NCBI GenBank assembly: GCA_940337035.1
Contig: CALNHX010001037.1
Span: 1 to 64,000, forward strand
Reading direction: 5' to 3'
DNA length: 64,000 bases
From: Agriotes lineatus
Taxonomy: Eukaryota; Arthropoda; Insecta; Coleoptera; Elateridae
The position numbers and the translations under genes were made by a program. Below the pieces are notes generated by a model. That model was not told where the DNA came from. It ran no database searches and saw nothing but the letters and a program-made list of their open reading frames with translations. This document shows positions 1 to 10,779 of this stretch, in pieces. Each line of letters begins with the position of its first letter. The stretch's first letter is position 1.

Positions 1-260
1 GGTTCAAACATAAATTAATTGTTTATGAAATATAAAATTGTCAATTAACGTTGACAGTTACCTTATTTAATTTTTTTTTATTCTTATACTAGTTTTATTG
101 CAGTTTTCGAAAAATCATTGTTTGCATCTCGAATGCGAAGTACTTTTGCGTTCTCGAATGGGTATTTTGCCTCGCTAAAGCTCGGCAAAATAATTTCCAT
201 TCTTGAACGCAAAAGTAGCATTTCGCATTCTAGATACAAAAATAGCCATTTTCGAAAACT
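1..260. repeat. Direct repeat copy 1 with hairpin core
   Basis: First of two direct copies offset by about 565 bases (second at 566-820). The copies share a lead-in beginning GGTTCAAACATAAAT and a shared T-rich tract. Bases 102-260 form an imperfect foldback: the left end AGTTTTCGAAAA is the reverse complement of the right end TTTTCGAAAACT, and the arms pair along most of their length around a loop at about 163-180. This looks like a foldback element or MITE. The left limit may lie outside the window. Confidence 0.7.
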
Positions 261-565
261 GTCATCAAATGTTGACATTTTCGTTAAATTCTCAGTAAGC
301 AAAGTGATTCTTTTTTGTCACTTAACAGCGAAATGTCAAAAAAATTGTCATTTTTTAGGAACTTATTTGTGATTTTATTAATTAAGTAGCCTAGTTTAGT
401 TTTTTATTAAGTAATTTAAAATTTCAATAGGTACTAATAACTATTATAAACTATTATAAAGATGACCAATTTATGTTGTACTACATGTAAATTGAAGGTG
501 CCGATACTGCGGTCAGTTAAATTTATACGTCACTTTGACGTTTGTCAAACAATTCAGCAGACCGT

Positions 566-820
566 GGTTCAAACATAAATGAATCGTTTATGAAATATAA
601 AATTGTCAATTAACGTTGACAGTTACCTTATTTAATTTTTTTTATTCTTATACTAGTTTTATTGCAGTTTTCGAAAAATCATTGTTTGCATCTCGAATGC
701 GAAATACTTTTGCGTTCGAGAATGGAAGTTATTTTGCCGAGCTTTAGCGAGGCAAAATAACTTCCATTCTCGAACGCAAAAGTAGCATTTCGCATTCTAG
801 ATACAAAAATAGCCATTTTT
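566..820. repeat. Direct repeat copy 2 with near-perfect hairpin
   Basis: Second copy of the repeat at 1-260. The hairpin (666-820) is cleaner here: about 31 bases from 711 pair perfectly with the stretch ending at 782. The outer right end is lost after about base 820. The loop (GAGCTTTAGCGAG) is the reverse complement of the loop in copy 1, while the flanking arms keep the same orientation. Confidence 0.7.
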
Positions 821-2447
821 GTATTAAGTCCTTATGTTTTTCTGTCTTTCATACCGACAGGTGGAGGCAAAAAGGTAATTCGAATACTGATTTCACCCGG
901 AAAACAGAATGACTTTTTTTACAACTAGCAAAAAGCTTTATTGAATTAAAAATGGATTTTTTTGCTCCTGAAAAAAATTATTCTAAAATGTGAAACATTT
1001 TCTTTTAAATAGTTAGTGAAGAACGTCGAAAGCCTCATTAAAATACAAGAAATCGGCAGTGAAGTAATCCATTGTTTTACGACTTTTTGTAGGCGGTGGT
1101 GCGATAGGTAAACGTCAACGACGTAAACATAACCTACAAAACTTGGTTGAAATGTTGTAATTTTGCGATTTCTCGATTTAAAAAACACTTAATGTACCCC
1201 TAAGCACTAAAGTTTATTTTTATCTCTCATGTGGTTTATTTGCCTTGGCCGTGCGAGTCTCGACAACTAGTTCCACAATAAGCTAAACTTCAGTGCCTTG
1301 GTATACAAACTCCTATTTTTCATTGTGAAAATATGATTTCTATTGCTAATTTTTGGCACATTACTTACAAAATAGCAAACTTTGCTTGTCGAGACCGATG
1401 CCTGATAGTTACTTTTTTAGGATTGTAGATAATAGTTATTTGTACAACTAGTGATACAAGCGATCCTCTTTAGTGAGTCTGAAGGTCAAACAACTAAAAC
1501 TAGTTACTTTTATACGTGTTATACACGTTATTTTTTCATAGTGTTATCTTCTAATTCGAAATTTGTTCGAAAACCACTTCAGAAGTTACAACTGTCAAAT
1601 TGACAATTCGCAATTTCAATAAATTTGTCAAAAAGGCATACTTTCTTTAAGATGTTTTTTTAAAAAACGAGTTTTACGATTACTATGCAAAAATAATATA
1701 ATGTCTTATTAGGATTATAGGTCGCACTTTGCTTGATAAGCAATTATGTTTGTATTTGCGAAGCTTAGCGCAGCGTCGCCAGAACTAGGTTACAACACCA
1801 CCCATTGAATCTCCTAGATCTCGCATCTACGTATCGAGACTGTTATCAAGAAAAAACGCCGAATGCGAAGACTATGGATGGGAACAATAAATTACCCCAC
1901 AAACATTCAACTTCTACCTGTAGCGTTAGCTTTAATTTTGGTGCCTATTACTGCTTCTAATATAATTGTATTCACACTATCTTGATTGTTAGGTATGACT
2001 ATAGTAAACATTTTATGTAACAAACTTTTCTGGGTCTGTTTCAGGTCGTAGCGAATCCGGCTACGCAAATTGTAATGAGTTCAAGGATTTTCATAAGCTA
2101 AGAAAAATATCGGTTGTATTTAAAGATTCGTTGGTGCCCCCTGGCAATTTGAATATCCTTTGATAATTTAGAAATAAACCGCAAGCCAGCTTCACCATAG
2201 CTAATCGGTCTTCCGATGTGTCCATGTAGTCTGAACGTTTGTTTGTTTATTTGATACTCTTTGAAGAAGTTTTTAATACGTGAATCTGATTCGTTGAGGC
2301 TTGAGTTCAATTTATTGTTGTCTTACTTGTACAACCGTTCAGAAATGTTTGAATTTCTTTCACAGATATCAAGTCTCTGGTCTGCTCTATTGATATCTCA
2401 TGTTTAAATTAAGAAGCTTAAAACTTTTTTCAATGCTTCATCGACTT
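821..2447. other. Intergenic, no gene seen
   Basis: AT-rich DNA with only short reading frames that lack recognisable motifs. I see no RNA gene, terminal repeat or domain here. Confidence 0.5.
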
Positions 2448-3529
2448 GAGGAGCATGCGTACAGTACTAAATAAGTCCAGCTAATGTAATTTTACAGAAA
2501 CAACGAAAAACTTCTAGGTGATTTGTTTTGTTATTAAAAATTTTTGTTATTGTTTATAGTAACTTGACTTTATTTCTAGTTTTATATAATCTTTGATGAA
2601 TTACGCTAATTTCTACAATTTTTCCAAAACAACGAAGAAACGTTTGGACTTACTTAGTTTTGAATGAAAAACCTAACTTTCTTAGTTTTTATTTAAATAT
2701 TTTATGTATCTATTGAGTTTTTACAAAATAAAATATTGTTTGGTAGAACATATTTTATTAATATGTTATTAAGGTTACAAAATATATCAATAATGAACGT
2801 ACATATATTAAACACGTACGCCAGCATCGTCTTCAGTACAGTCACACTCCTTTGACTGATGTTTTTCTTCTTCTTCAATGATGTTATCACTCTCTAGAAA
2901 CTGAACATACCATTCTCACTCACGATCTTCTTCCCACTTATCCCCAACTTGTGCTTTCAGAAGAGTTTTTACATTATCAAGCTTAATTTTTCTAAAGAGA
3001 TGTACAAGCGGTAGTCCTTGGAGAGAAAATTCTGATAGGTTCTTTCGGGGTTTTATCATATTCTGGACAATCTCAGTCATCGGATCCATAATGGCGCATT
3101 CCTCGAAATGTAACCGTTGTCTTATTATTTTTGTAATGTTTGATCAACAGAATTCCTTTCATGGCACTGCTACCTTTGATCTTTTTATAAATTGCTTGTA
3201 ACCTTTTAACATCATCTTTTTCCAACTCCTTAACCTACCCTTGGTCTCCATATAAATGGCAATCTTCTTCTTAGGTGGTTATAACGGCTTGCTTCCTCAG
3301 TTTTTTATCTAGTAATAAAGCTATGGACTTATTCAGTTTTGAAAATTGAATGGACATATTAAGTTTTGAGTGAACAGGGATACTATGCACCTGATTCGAA
3401 ACGGCGACTTATGTAGTTTTGCTCGAAATGATATGCCAAACGATGCAGCTTAGCCTTGTGAACCCAAATCCACACTTAACTCATTTTGTCCATAAAGTGG
3501 ACTTATTGAGTTTTGTACGCATGCTCCTC
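2448..3529. mobile_element. TIR DNA transposon, decayed, superfamily unknown
   Basis: The ends form inverted repeats of about 31 bases: the left starts GAGGAGCATGCGTACA at 2448, and the right ends with its complement TGTACGCATGCTCCTC at 3529 (adjacent positions carry three mismatches). The element is flanked by a 4-bp duplication ACTT (2444-2447 and 3530-3533). Variants of GGACTTATTNAGTTTTG recur near the ends (about 2646, 3327, 3352 and 3498), as subterminal repeats do. Total length is 1082 bp. The interior has decayed coding sequence on the minus strand. The TIR and 4-bp duplication are seen directly; the superfamily was not recognised. Confidence 0.75.
2810..3260 (-). pseudogene. Decayed coding sequence inside the TIR transposon
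   Basis: The minus strand gives protein-like stretches in shifting frames, for example a segment containing KPRKNLSEFSLQGLPLVHLF and an acidic run of glutamates near 2870. Stops and frameshifts separate them. Since it lies wholly inside the inverted repeats, it is probably the remains of the transposase or an accessory protein. I do not recognise the family, and no DDE triad can be assigned. Confidence 0.4.
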
Positions 3530-4938
3530 ACTTGTAGTAGTAAATAATTAATGCAAGACCAATACCAAATATTCCAGGAAAGAGTTGCCAATGAATACTA
3601 TTAAATAACGAAATGAAACTACAAATCGCCTTAAGTTAAAAAATTACTTCTGCCCTCTGATGTACTGCAATAATGATGCAATATCAACGAAGAGAGAAAT
3701 AAAATTTGTAGTTTTTTATGTCGTCCATAGAAGCATCACAACATAGATTTCTTGGCCTCCCACGTTGACTTTTTTTCCTACATAAGTTTTACCCTGATAC
3801 TTCTTCGCGTTCTTTTGTGTAGTAACTGTTTAAGTTCAAGTTAATGATTTTGTTAACCACTCATGTTCTGCTGTTCTTATTGGCATGAAAAATTTAATTT
3901 ATATTTTCGTCCATCAATGAGCTTTATTTAAGAAGTAGACTTTACTTATCATAATAAGCAGTATATAGCAGTATGAACGACTTTTTCTCATAAAACAGTT
4001 TCTTACTGCTTGGAGAAGCTGCAATTTATCTGGCAATTAACCTCATATATTGCAGACCATCATATTTTAAGAATAGGGTCAGATGCACCAATTACAAGTT
4101 ATAAAGAAATGCTTACACCGAAAAGAGACGGACGGTACTTTTGCTGTCGCTATGTTAGTGTTTGTTATTGTTACAAATGTAAAATTTGACATATAACTTC
4201 ACACTTCTATATAATTTATTCGTATATTTCTTTAACCAAAGATCATTCGTACAAAATTCTTGTCTAGCAAGATTTTTTTAATTCTTTGTATTTGCATTGA
4301 TTGCTAGAGGGCAATTAACTCCAAATCCTTAGAAATAAAAAAATCGGGCTGCGTTCTCATATTCTTTCGTTAATTTGTACCCGTTCAATAGCTAAGCAAC
4401 CAGTACTCATAAAATAAAATTCTCTCCGACTATTGTTGATTAAACAATCACATTTACTATACACAGGTTTATTGGCACATAAAACAGCAGGTTACGACCA
4501 CAAACATATCAATAAAAGATGCAAAAAGTATATCGTGACAACAACGACGACAACGTAAACCTAACTGGCGCAAAAACTTGCTTGTGTTGTGACCTTGCGC
4601 ACATGTAACAGTATTATCTAAATGTTTCCAACCTAAATGTTACATACTAAAACTACAAATATTTTGGAATTCCTTCACCGACAACAGTTGAGCATTTCTG
4701 ATCATACTGTTGAAACATAACCATTTCATAAATGTAGTAAAATATTTCTAAAAATTTTCAAAATTCGCTATAATTTTACATTATGAACTGCGTTTCTTAA
4801 CGATATTTTGTCATATTTAGTACTGCGCTTAAATGCACAATGTTTTTCATCTAGCTCACATACCTCCTTGATTTTAAAAACGAAAATATCTATAAAATTA
4901 GTTTCATGGTAAGCAGAATTTAATCTCCAAATATGAAA
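3530..4938. other. Intergenic, no gene seen
   Basis: AT-rich sequence with no reading frame or repeat structure I can support. Base 4942 is the left insertion point of the errantivirus. Confidence 0.5.
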
Positions 4939-4942
4939 CAGG

Positions 4943-5153
4943 ATTTAGGTTTTGCGAAAACGCGAAAGTTAAAAAATATAAATTTATTAAAATAAAATTA
5001 CATAAGAGTTACAACAAGCAGCGATTTTAGCCTACAAGATTATAACTAACTCGATATGAATGTGGAACCTATTTATATATTATCGTTATCGTGTGAGACT
5101 CCCTGTTATCTCGACCCCAGATTAACAGATAATCTCTAGGGCAACACATAACT
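4943..5153 (-). repeat. Errantivirus 3' LTR
   Basis: A 211-bp direct repeat matching 10565-10775 at all but four positions. In element orientation it begins AGTTATGTG and ends CCTAAAT. AGTT at the start and a 4-bp target duplication fit errantivirus LTRs. Confidence 0.92.
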
Positions 5154-5164
5154 CTTCCACCCTT
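5154..5164 (-). other. Errantivirus polypurine tract
   Basis: Directly upstream of the 3' LTR in element orientation, the minus strand reads AAGGGTGGAAG. This is a purine run in the position of the plus-strand primer. Confidence 0.75.
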
Positions 5165-5197
5165 AAATTAAATTATACCCTGATGGGGTTAATTTTA

Positions 5198-5935
5198 TCA
5201 AGCACAAGGATTTCCTTTATTGCTTACTGATGCTGCATTCGGTGAAGTAGCTTGTGTTTTAATTTTCCTAAGATGTAGATAACGTTTAGTACAAATATAT
5301 ATGATTATGAAAGCTATTGAGATATAAATTATTATGACCCAAGGTGATATAGTAGTATGCATGAAAGTCGGTTCTTTTATCTTATATATAGCTCTCTGAA
5401 CGTCTATCATTTGCGTTTTTATGTTGCTGATATCAGTGTTATTTATGCTGATGAATTTTGGCATTTCTAAGGAGAAATTTATTGTCGGCTTAGAGAGGTT
5501 AAGCTCCAGCACTGGTATTTTTGGTATCACATTGGTTTCATAATCGTTCCTATATGACTTAAGCCTATATTTCTTAAATTCTATCATGCAATTATTATTT
5601 ATAGTAACTAAATTAGTTCCCTTTTTTATGATGTCATTGTCGCTGTTTATGTGACACCTTTTTCTAACGACGGTATCGTGTTTAACTACCACTATCCACT
5701 GCGTGGGCGATAATTTTCTGACATAATCGGTAATTAAATTGAAAGGTTCTGCGATGCAGGTGTTATAGGTTGTTGAAAATTGCAGGAGCTGGATTTCGCA
5801 TGGAGAGTCTTCCTGTATCTGTTTATGATTCGCTTCGTGACACAGATACTCGTTGGTGGTTATTTCGTTGCATTTTTCATTGTCCAATACGTACCTTTGC
5901 TCGTTTATTAAGGCAAACTGTGCTTTAGGTTGGAT
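5198..5935 (-). pseudogene. Errantivirus env, C-terminal part (frameshifted)
   Basis: C-terminal part of the envelope protein, in a different frame from the N-terminal part at 5935-6900. It is cysteine-containing ectodomain sequence, followed near the end by a hydrophobic segment of about 20 residues (coding bases about 5280-5345) that should be the transmembrane anchor, then a short basic tail. The open frame starts just before 5935 without its own ATG, so it was joined to the upstream part before a single indel near 5955-5975 broke the gene. The family resembles the baculovirus-F-like glycoproteins of insect errantiviruses. Confidence 0.8.
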
Positions 5936-6900
5936 TAATCGATATGTGTTATTCTTTTGGATAGGTAAGGGGAAAGCTGGTAATAATTGTAACTTTGGGG
6001 TTCTACTAATGGTATTCTGAGGATAAATATTATTTGGGAGTTTTTTATATATGCTTTAATTTTAATTGTCTTTTCTAGATATAGCAAGTCGTTTTGTTCC
6101 TCATTTAATGGTGTTTCTATGCTGCTGTCTGTTTTGGTGTTGAACTTTCTTATTTCGTTTAATAGTTCTTTGGGGCTTATTATTGAAGGATGATACGACT
6201 CCAATTTGGCGAATGTTATTGCAGTTTCAAGCTCTGTCAGGATATTATTTATGTGATTTAACAGTAGCAATATTTGAAGGTGTAGGTTATCTACAAGTAT
6301 TCTTTCGTCTGTTTGTAGTTTCCAATATTCCGTTTGTTTCGCCAATCTTAGTACCTGTGAGATTTTATACTGCATTAATATTTGATTACTTTTCAGAGTG
6401 TTTATAGATTGGTTAAATTTTACCATCGCGTCTATGTTTAACGCTATCTGCTTATTCACCAGAGTTCCTAACCTTCGCTGGTTCGATATTAGTTCGTTTA
6501 TTGCCTCTTCGTATCGTTCTGCATCGGATTGGTCCAAATTACCTGTTATAGCTTTTATGAGGGATGCAAGTATTTCTATAGCTCTTTTGTGTCTTCCTTC
6601 GGGTACAATTGTTTCGAATTTTTCTGCTATGGCTTTGATTTGTCTTTCTAATATTACTCGGTAATTCTGCATTTCTACATTGTAATGTTTCGTTGTTTTG
6701 TCCGATTTCGGCATTGTTGTTGCGTTTTTTAATTGTATATAATTTACCCGCAAATTGTCGAATTCTTCTTTCAGGGTTCGGAGGTCGTAAATTTGAATTA
6801 TTTCCCACCATGTTTCGATAGTTCGTGCCCGTCCTAGCTTGATTGGTAGTAGGCCTGGGTTGTCGTTTACTTGCTTTATTTCTATGGTACATTTGGCTCC
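5935..6900 (-). pseudogene. Errantivirus env, N-terminal and fusion part
   Basis: Envelope N-terminal region, overlapping the end of integrase in another frame. The N-terminus has an NPGL motif followed by ETWW, as in errantiviral env. A furin-like site RHKR is followed by a fusion-peptide-like helix with the sequence ITGNLD, and then a long heptad-like region. The frame reads without stops from about 6900 to 5935 and ends at a frameshift. There is no ATG at its head, consistent with expression from a spliced RNA. Function inferred from the family: cell attachment and membrane fusion. The gene is broken. Confidence 0.82.
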
Positions 6901-7562
6901 TCCTGCGATCCTTCTGAAACAATAGAGCGTTGCAGTTTTCTCGTGTGTATTCGTTTCGTTTTGTTGTTTTTGTCTTTTACGATTGCTGTATTATCGTCTT
7001 GCATTTTATAGATTTCGTAGGGTCCTATATATGGGTTAGCGATTTTGTTTCTCTTTTCGTTTCTGATGTAAACTATGTCCCCTATCTTAAAAGCTGTCTC
7101 CTTTCCTATTTGCTTGTTTCTTTTCTCTATGGTTTTTTCTTTCTGTTTATGTGCGTCCTCTTTCACCCTTTGATATGTCAGTTTTAATTTCTCCGCATGC
7201 TTCTTGATGTAATCTTGGTAATATCTTTTGTCGTAGTATAACTCGTACGGATCTCTATGGTTTGTGTGTCCAAATGTTAGTTCGCTGGGTGTTAGGCCGG
7301 TGACTGTATGTATTGAATTGTTATATGCTATGATAGCATAATTCATTAGTTTAGATAATTCTTCTTTCCGGTATTTTTCTTTCAGAATCCTTAAGTGTTC
7401 AATCAAAGTTGAATGGAATCTCTCCACATTTCCATTTGAATTTGGGTTGTATGGGGTTACGAAGTGAATTTTTATTTTATGCGCCTCTAATAATTGTTTA
7501 ACTAGGTACGTCGTTATTGAATTCCTTTCCGTTATCACTAGTGATGCTTTCAAGAGTTCCAT
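6882..7562 (-). pseudogene. Errantivirus integrase, C-terminal half
   Basis: Continues the integrase started at 7498-7962 in another frame. It has the third catalytic acid in the PYNPNSNGNVERFH context and then a C-terminal domain with a GPYEIYKM stretch typical of Gypsy integrases. It ends 12 codons after the candidate env acceptor. A frameshift near 7500-7560 separates it from the first half, so no full-length integrase is encoded. Confidence 0.85.
6914..6916 (-). promoter_or_regulatory. Candidate env splice acceptor
   Basis: On the minus strand ATTGTTTCAG ends here, directly before the env frame opens and inside the last codons of integrase. Errantiviral env is known to be made from a spliced RNA. 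The site is inferred from position and AG context only. Confidence 0.4.
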
Positions 7563-7962
7563 AGTATGTGAAATATTTTACTAAACTATCTGCTATTTCA
7601 ATTGCGTTATTGCTAGATATGGCTAACGCTTGTCCTAACTTGGTGAATCCATCTACTAAAGTTAAGAATTTTTGTCCACTGATTGAGAACGAGTCCATAA
7701 ATAACTTTTGAAATGGTTTATCTGCCGTTTCTGTAAGGTTTAGTGGCACTTTAGGAGGTTGTCTGTCGTATTTGCTTCGTTTGCACTCCTGGCATTGGTT
7801 TATGAAATTTCTCACGCTTTCCTTTATGTTTGGCCAATAGTACTTTCGTTGGATTTGTTTTATAGTTTCTGTAATGCCGCGATGATTGTTCTTTCCTTCA
7901 TGTTGGTTTTTAATGACTTCTTCTTGTTCCTCCTCTCGATGATAATTAGTCTCAGCGCGCAT
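7498..7962 (-). pseudogene. Errantivirus integrase, N-terminal half
   Basis: Contains the zinc-binding HHCC region (HEGKNNHRG and CQECKRSKYDR), the first catalytic aspartate (FMDSF) and the second (SDNGKEF). The frame is lost just after the second aspartate. The open frame continues upstream a short way to the RT/RNase H deletion junction near 8000-8050. Confidence 0.87.
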
Positions 7963-8330
7963 CTGTATAGTTTTGGACCTTTGTCGGAAAAGTATTTTGT
8001 ATATATCCGGCAGAAGTCTTTATAAAGGTACTCTTTTTCGAAGTATAGGTTCTGGGTTAAGTACTTTTAGTGTTACTGTTTCGTCAGTGCTATTGCAGAT
8101 GGAAGTGATAGCTTGGTATTGATTTATGGTCACTATGGCTTCCGGTATTTCAATCCCTGGTAATATAAGTTGGTAGTTCATAATTGCGGTAGGACAATTT
8201 TGCTTTACTGGAACTTTAATTATTTTTCTTTCCTTCGGTCCGACCGTGATGACGTCATGGGTTTCATCTAAATATATTGCTATATTTGTGTTTTTCGTTT
8301 TTAGTATTTTATTCTTTATGTCGATGGTGC
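7963..8330 (-). pseudogene. Protease-RT linker and RT/RNase H deletion junction
   Basis: After the protease the minus strand reads, in another frame, a short segment (including VITVGPKERKIIKVPVKQNC and VTLKVLNPEP) like the linker between protease and RT in Gypsy elements. It then passes within about 50 bases to sequence just before the integrase zinc domain. No YxDD, no fingers or palm, and no RNase H acidic residues are present. This is direct evidence for an internal deletion of the polymerase. Confidence 0.75.
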
Positions 8331-8741
8331 TTGTAGGGATTTCATTAAATCTAGACCTATTAATCCGTCGTATTGTTCGCTGAAGTCGAATATGTAGAAG
8401 GTATGATGTTTTCTTGATTTAAATGTTTTTGGCAATGGAATGGCTATGGCAAATTTGTGCGTTGTTACTGCATGCGCTGTTTGTATTTTAAATGGTTCTT
8501 TGATCACAAAATTTTTAAAATACTTTTCTGCCATTCTTGAGCTAATTAAGGTTTTTGTAGGTCCAGTATCTATCATAAATTTTGCATCTATTTCTGGTAA
8601 ATATATATAGGGTAGTCTTGTATTTGTTGTCACATTTATTTTTACAGTGGTTGGAGTCGTTTTGGTCGATGATTGCGGATGTTTTCGTAATGGCATTACG
8701 TGTGGTCGTTGATCTGGGCTACTCTCATAAAATTTATGCAT
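8316..8741 (-). pseudogene. Errantivirus aspartic protease
   Basis: Retropepsin-like domain with the active-site triad context FMIDTGPTKTLIS and, near the end, the GLIGLDLM motif. In the family it cleaves Gag-Pol into mature proteins. The frame is lost immediately after GLDLM by an indel before the RT linker. It overlaps the end of gag, as expected for frameshift expression. Confidence 0.82.
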
Positions 8742-9216
8742 TCCTCGGTCTCTGTGGGTTGTTCGTGTTCGTAGGTTAGATTACTAGAGTAATATTCTTC
8801 AGAGTATTTTATTGGGTTTTCCTGTGCTTGGCTTACACCTTCTAGATCTTCATCTTCATGGTAGTACAGTTGTGTTGAAGTCCAGTTTGGTCGGGTATTA
8901 CCCTGCTGGCGTTCTTGTTCAGGCTCGTGTTGCCCGAGCATACTTCCATGGCAGTAGGGGTATAGGGTTTGTCGTTTTGGTTATTAAATATTGGTTTCCC
9001 GAACTGGGCGTTTGGTTTGGGTTGCCATTGTTGTTGTGGCGTGAAAGTCTTCGGTTGGAATGGATTGGTGAATTGCGGTCGATTTTGCATCGTCATACTC
9101 CAGGTAGGTCTAGTCTGCGGCGCTATAGCTGGTGTATGGTGGGGATAACAATACTGCGGAACTGCTGGTGCTCCTTGGTGTGGGAAGATTTTATTGTTTG
9201 TTGAAAATGGCTGCAC
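8696..9216 (-). pseudogene. Errantivirus gag, C-terminal part (two frames)
   Basis: Continuation of Gag after 9191 in another frame: a proline/glutamine-rich region (8842-9216), then a second frame (8696-8941) that is acidic and rich in E, Y and Q. Frameshifts near 9200 and 8900 divide it. No zinc knuckle is visible, which is usual for errantiviral Gag. Confidence 0.65.
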
Positions 9217-10006
9217 ATATTTTCCTGGCGTTACTCTGGGGATTGTTTTGTACTGAGCACTTTTGTTTAGAGTTGTATCTTCCAGCTATATAATTGAAAT
9301 TTTCTTCGTCTATGACGTGAGACATTGCGATTTCCAGCGTTTCCGGCATCCTGTAGCGTATTCGGTGACCTATGTCTCCTAGAGCTACTAAACCATGTAG
9401 GTAGGTTTGTAATGCAAGGTCGTCGTACATTGCTACCTTCATGCTGGTGTTGGCTGCGTTCGGGCTGGTCAGTTTTACTTTGTTAAGAAGAAGGCTTCTG
9501 GTATCCTGACATCTTATGCCGAAGTTATACGCTGTTTCTCCCTTTTCAGGTCTCAGGTGCATTAATTCTCTCATTAAGCAGCTTTCCGTTCGTTGGTCTC
9601 CGAAGTGTAGGGTTAACATCCTTTTTAAATGAGTCCAGCCCGTTATTTCTTCTCTTGTTCCGATTAATTGCAGAGCCCTTCCACCTAGTTTGCTGATGAT
9701 GACTCGCAACAAGAATTCGTTTATGGGGTCGTCGGCGTTGTCTTTGTTGGCGAAGGTTTTCACTAGGTACTCGCATCCTGATATAAAGGCTGCGAGAGTC
9801 GCCGGGTCTCCTTCATAGGTAGGAACAACGTCCAGCTGATTCCTCGTGACGTCTTTATTGGTGTACGACGGCATTGCTATATGTGTATTATTTAGGTTTG
9901 CAATTTCTTGAGTATTGCTTGAGGTAGGTTCCTCTTGAATATTAAAGCTAGATTCACTTAGGGATAAATTATCGAATAGGGATTCTAGATCGGAGGGATC
10001 TACCAT
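9191..10006 (-). pseudogene. Errantivirus gag, N-terminal/capsid part
   Basis: Capsid region of a Ty3/Gypsy Gag, about 271 residues, starting at the ATG at 10006. It contains the helical retrotransposon-gag core (stretches YEGDPATLAAFISGCEYLV and ITGWTHLKRMLTLHFGDQRT). It would form the particle shell. It lies 540 bases downstream of the primer site and ends early by frameshift; the C-terminal part follows at 8696-9216. Confidence 0.82.
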
Positions 10007-10547
10007 CAGCACTTAGCGATTTGAGCAAAGGTACTTACAGCATCAAAACCAAGGTGATCCAGAGCATCCCGTAGTCGTGTTGGCCTTGAAAACTTTGATT
10101 CTCAGCTCTAACACTTCACTATAATTACACAATTACTCGATATGAACTTCAATTTCATTCAAGTATTTTTAAAGCACTTGCATGTGTTAGTTCAATTATA
10201 CCTCCAGGTAGGATCAATTTCTGGATTATTAAGATACAAGTCCTCGAGAGGAGTGTATCCCCAGTCAATTTTCACCTCTGGCTTATTAAGGTAGCCTTGA
10301 AAATTAATTATTTTTATGAAGTGTTTTTATTCACTTGTATTATTTCAAGTATACGCCCAGCTAGCGCTAATTCCAGGATTATTAAGATACAAGTTCTCAA
10401 AAGGAGTGTATCCCCAGTCAATTATTGCTTGCGGTGCAACTTGAAAGTTATTTATTTTTATTTTAAGTAATGAGCGATTCTGAGCTCGATGCACTGTAAA
10501 CCGTAAACACGGACGTATTCGAAGATTTAGATTCTAATACTCAGCAC

Positions 10548-10565
10548 ATCCTACCGACTGCGTCA
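10548..10565 (-). other. Errantivirus primer binding site (tRNA-Ser type)
   Basis: Plus strand ATCCTACCGACTGCGTCA lies at the inner edge of the 5' LTR. It matches the 3' end of insect tRNA-Ser (ATCCTACCGACTGCGCCA) at 17 of 18 positions, the primer used by 17.6- and 297-like elements. The one mismatch probably arose after insertion. Confidence 0.8.
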
Positions 10566-10775
10566 TTTAGGTTTTGCGAAAACGCGAAAGTTAAAAAATA
10601 TAAATTTATTAAAATAAAATTACATAAGAGTTACAACAAGCAGCGATTTTAGCCTACAAGATTATAACTAACTCGATATGAATGTGGAACCTATTTATAT
10701 ATTATCGTTATCGTGTGAGACTCTCTGTTATCTCGACCCCAGGTCAACAGATAATCTCTAGGGCGACACATAACT
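10565..10775 (-). repeat. Errantivirus 5' LTR
   Basis: 211-bp LTR; see 4943-5153. The four differences from its partner are all substitutions near the right end. Confidence 0.92.
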
Positions 10776-10779
10776 CAGG

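Larger units (their letters stand above)
4939..10779 (-). mobile_element. Errantivirus (Ty3/Gypsy with env), defective
   Basis: A full insertion on the minus strand, bounded by 211-bp LTRs (4943-5153 and 10565-10775) and a 4-bp target duplication CAGG (4939-4942 and 10776-10779). Order in the element: 5' LTR, tRNA-Ser type primer site, gag, protease, integrase, env, polypurine tract, 3' LTR. The whole reverse transcriptase and RNase H are missing: only about 350 bases separate protease from integrase, where roughly 2 kb is expected. Frameshifts also break gag, protease, integrase and env. Four differences between the LTRs (about 2%) suggest moderate age. It cannot replicate alone as it stands. 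Confidence 0.92.
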
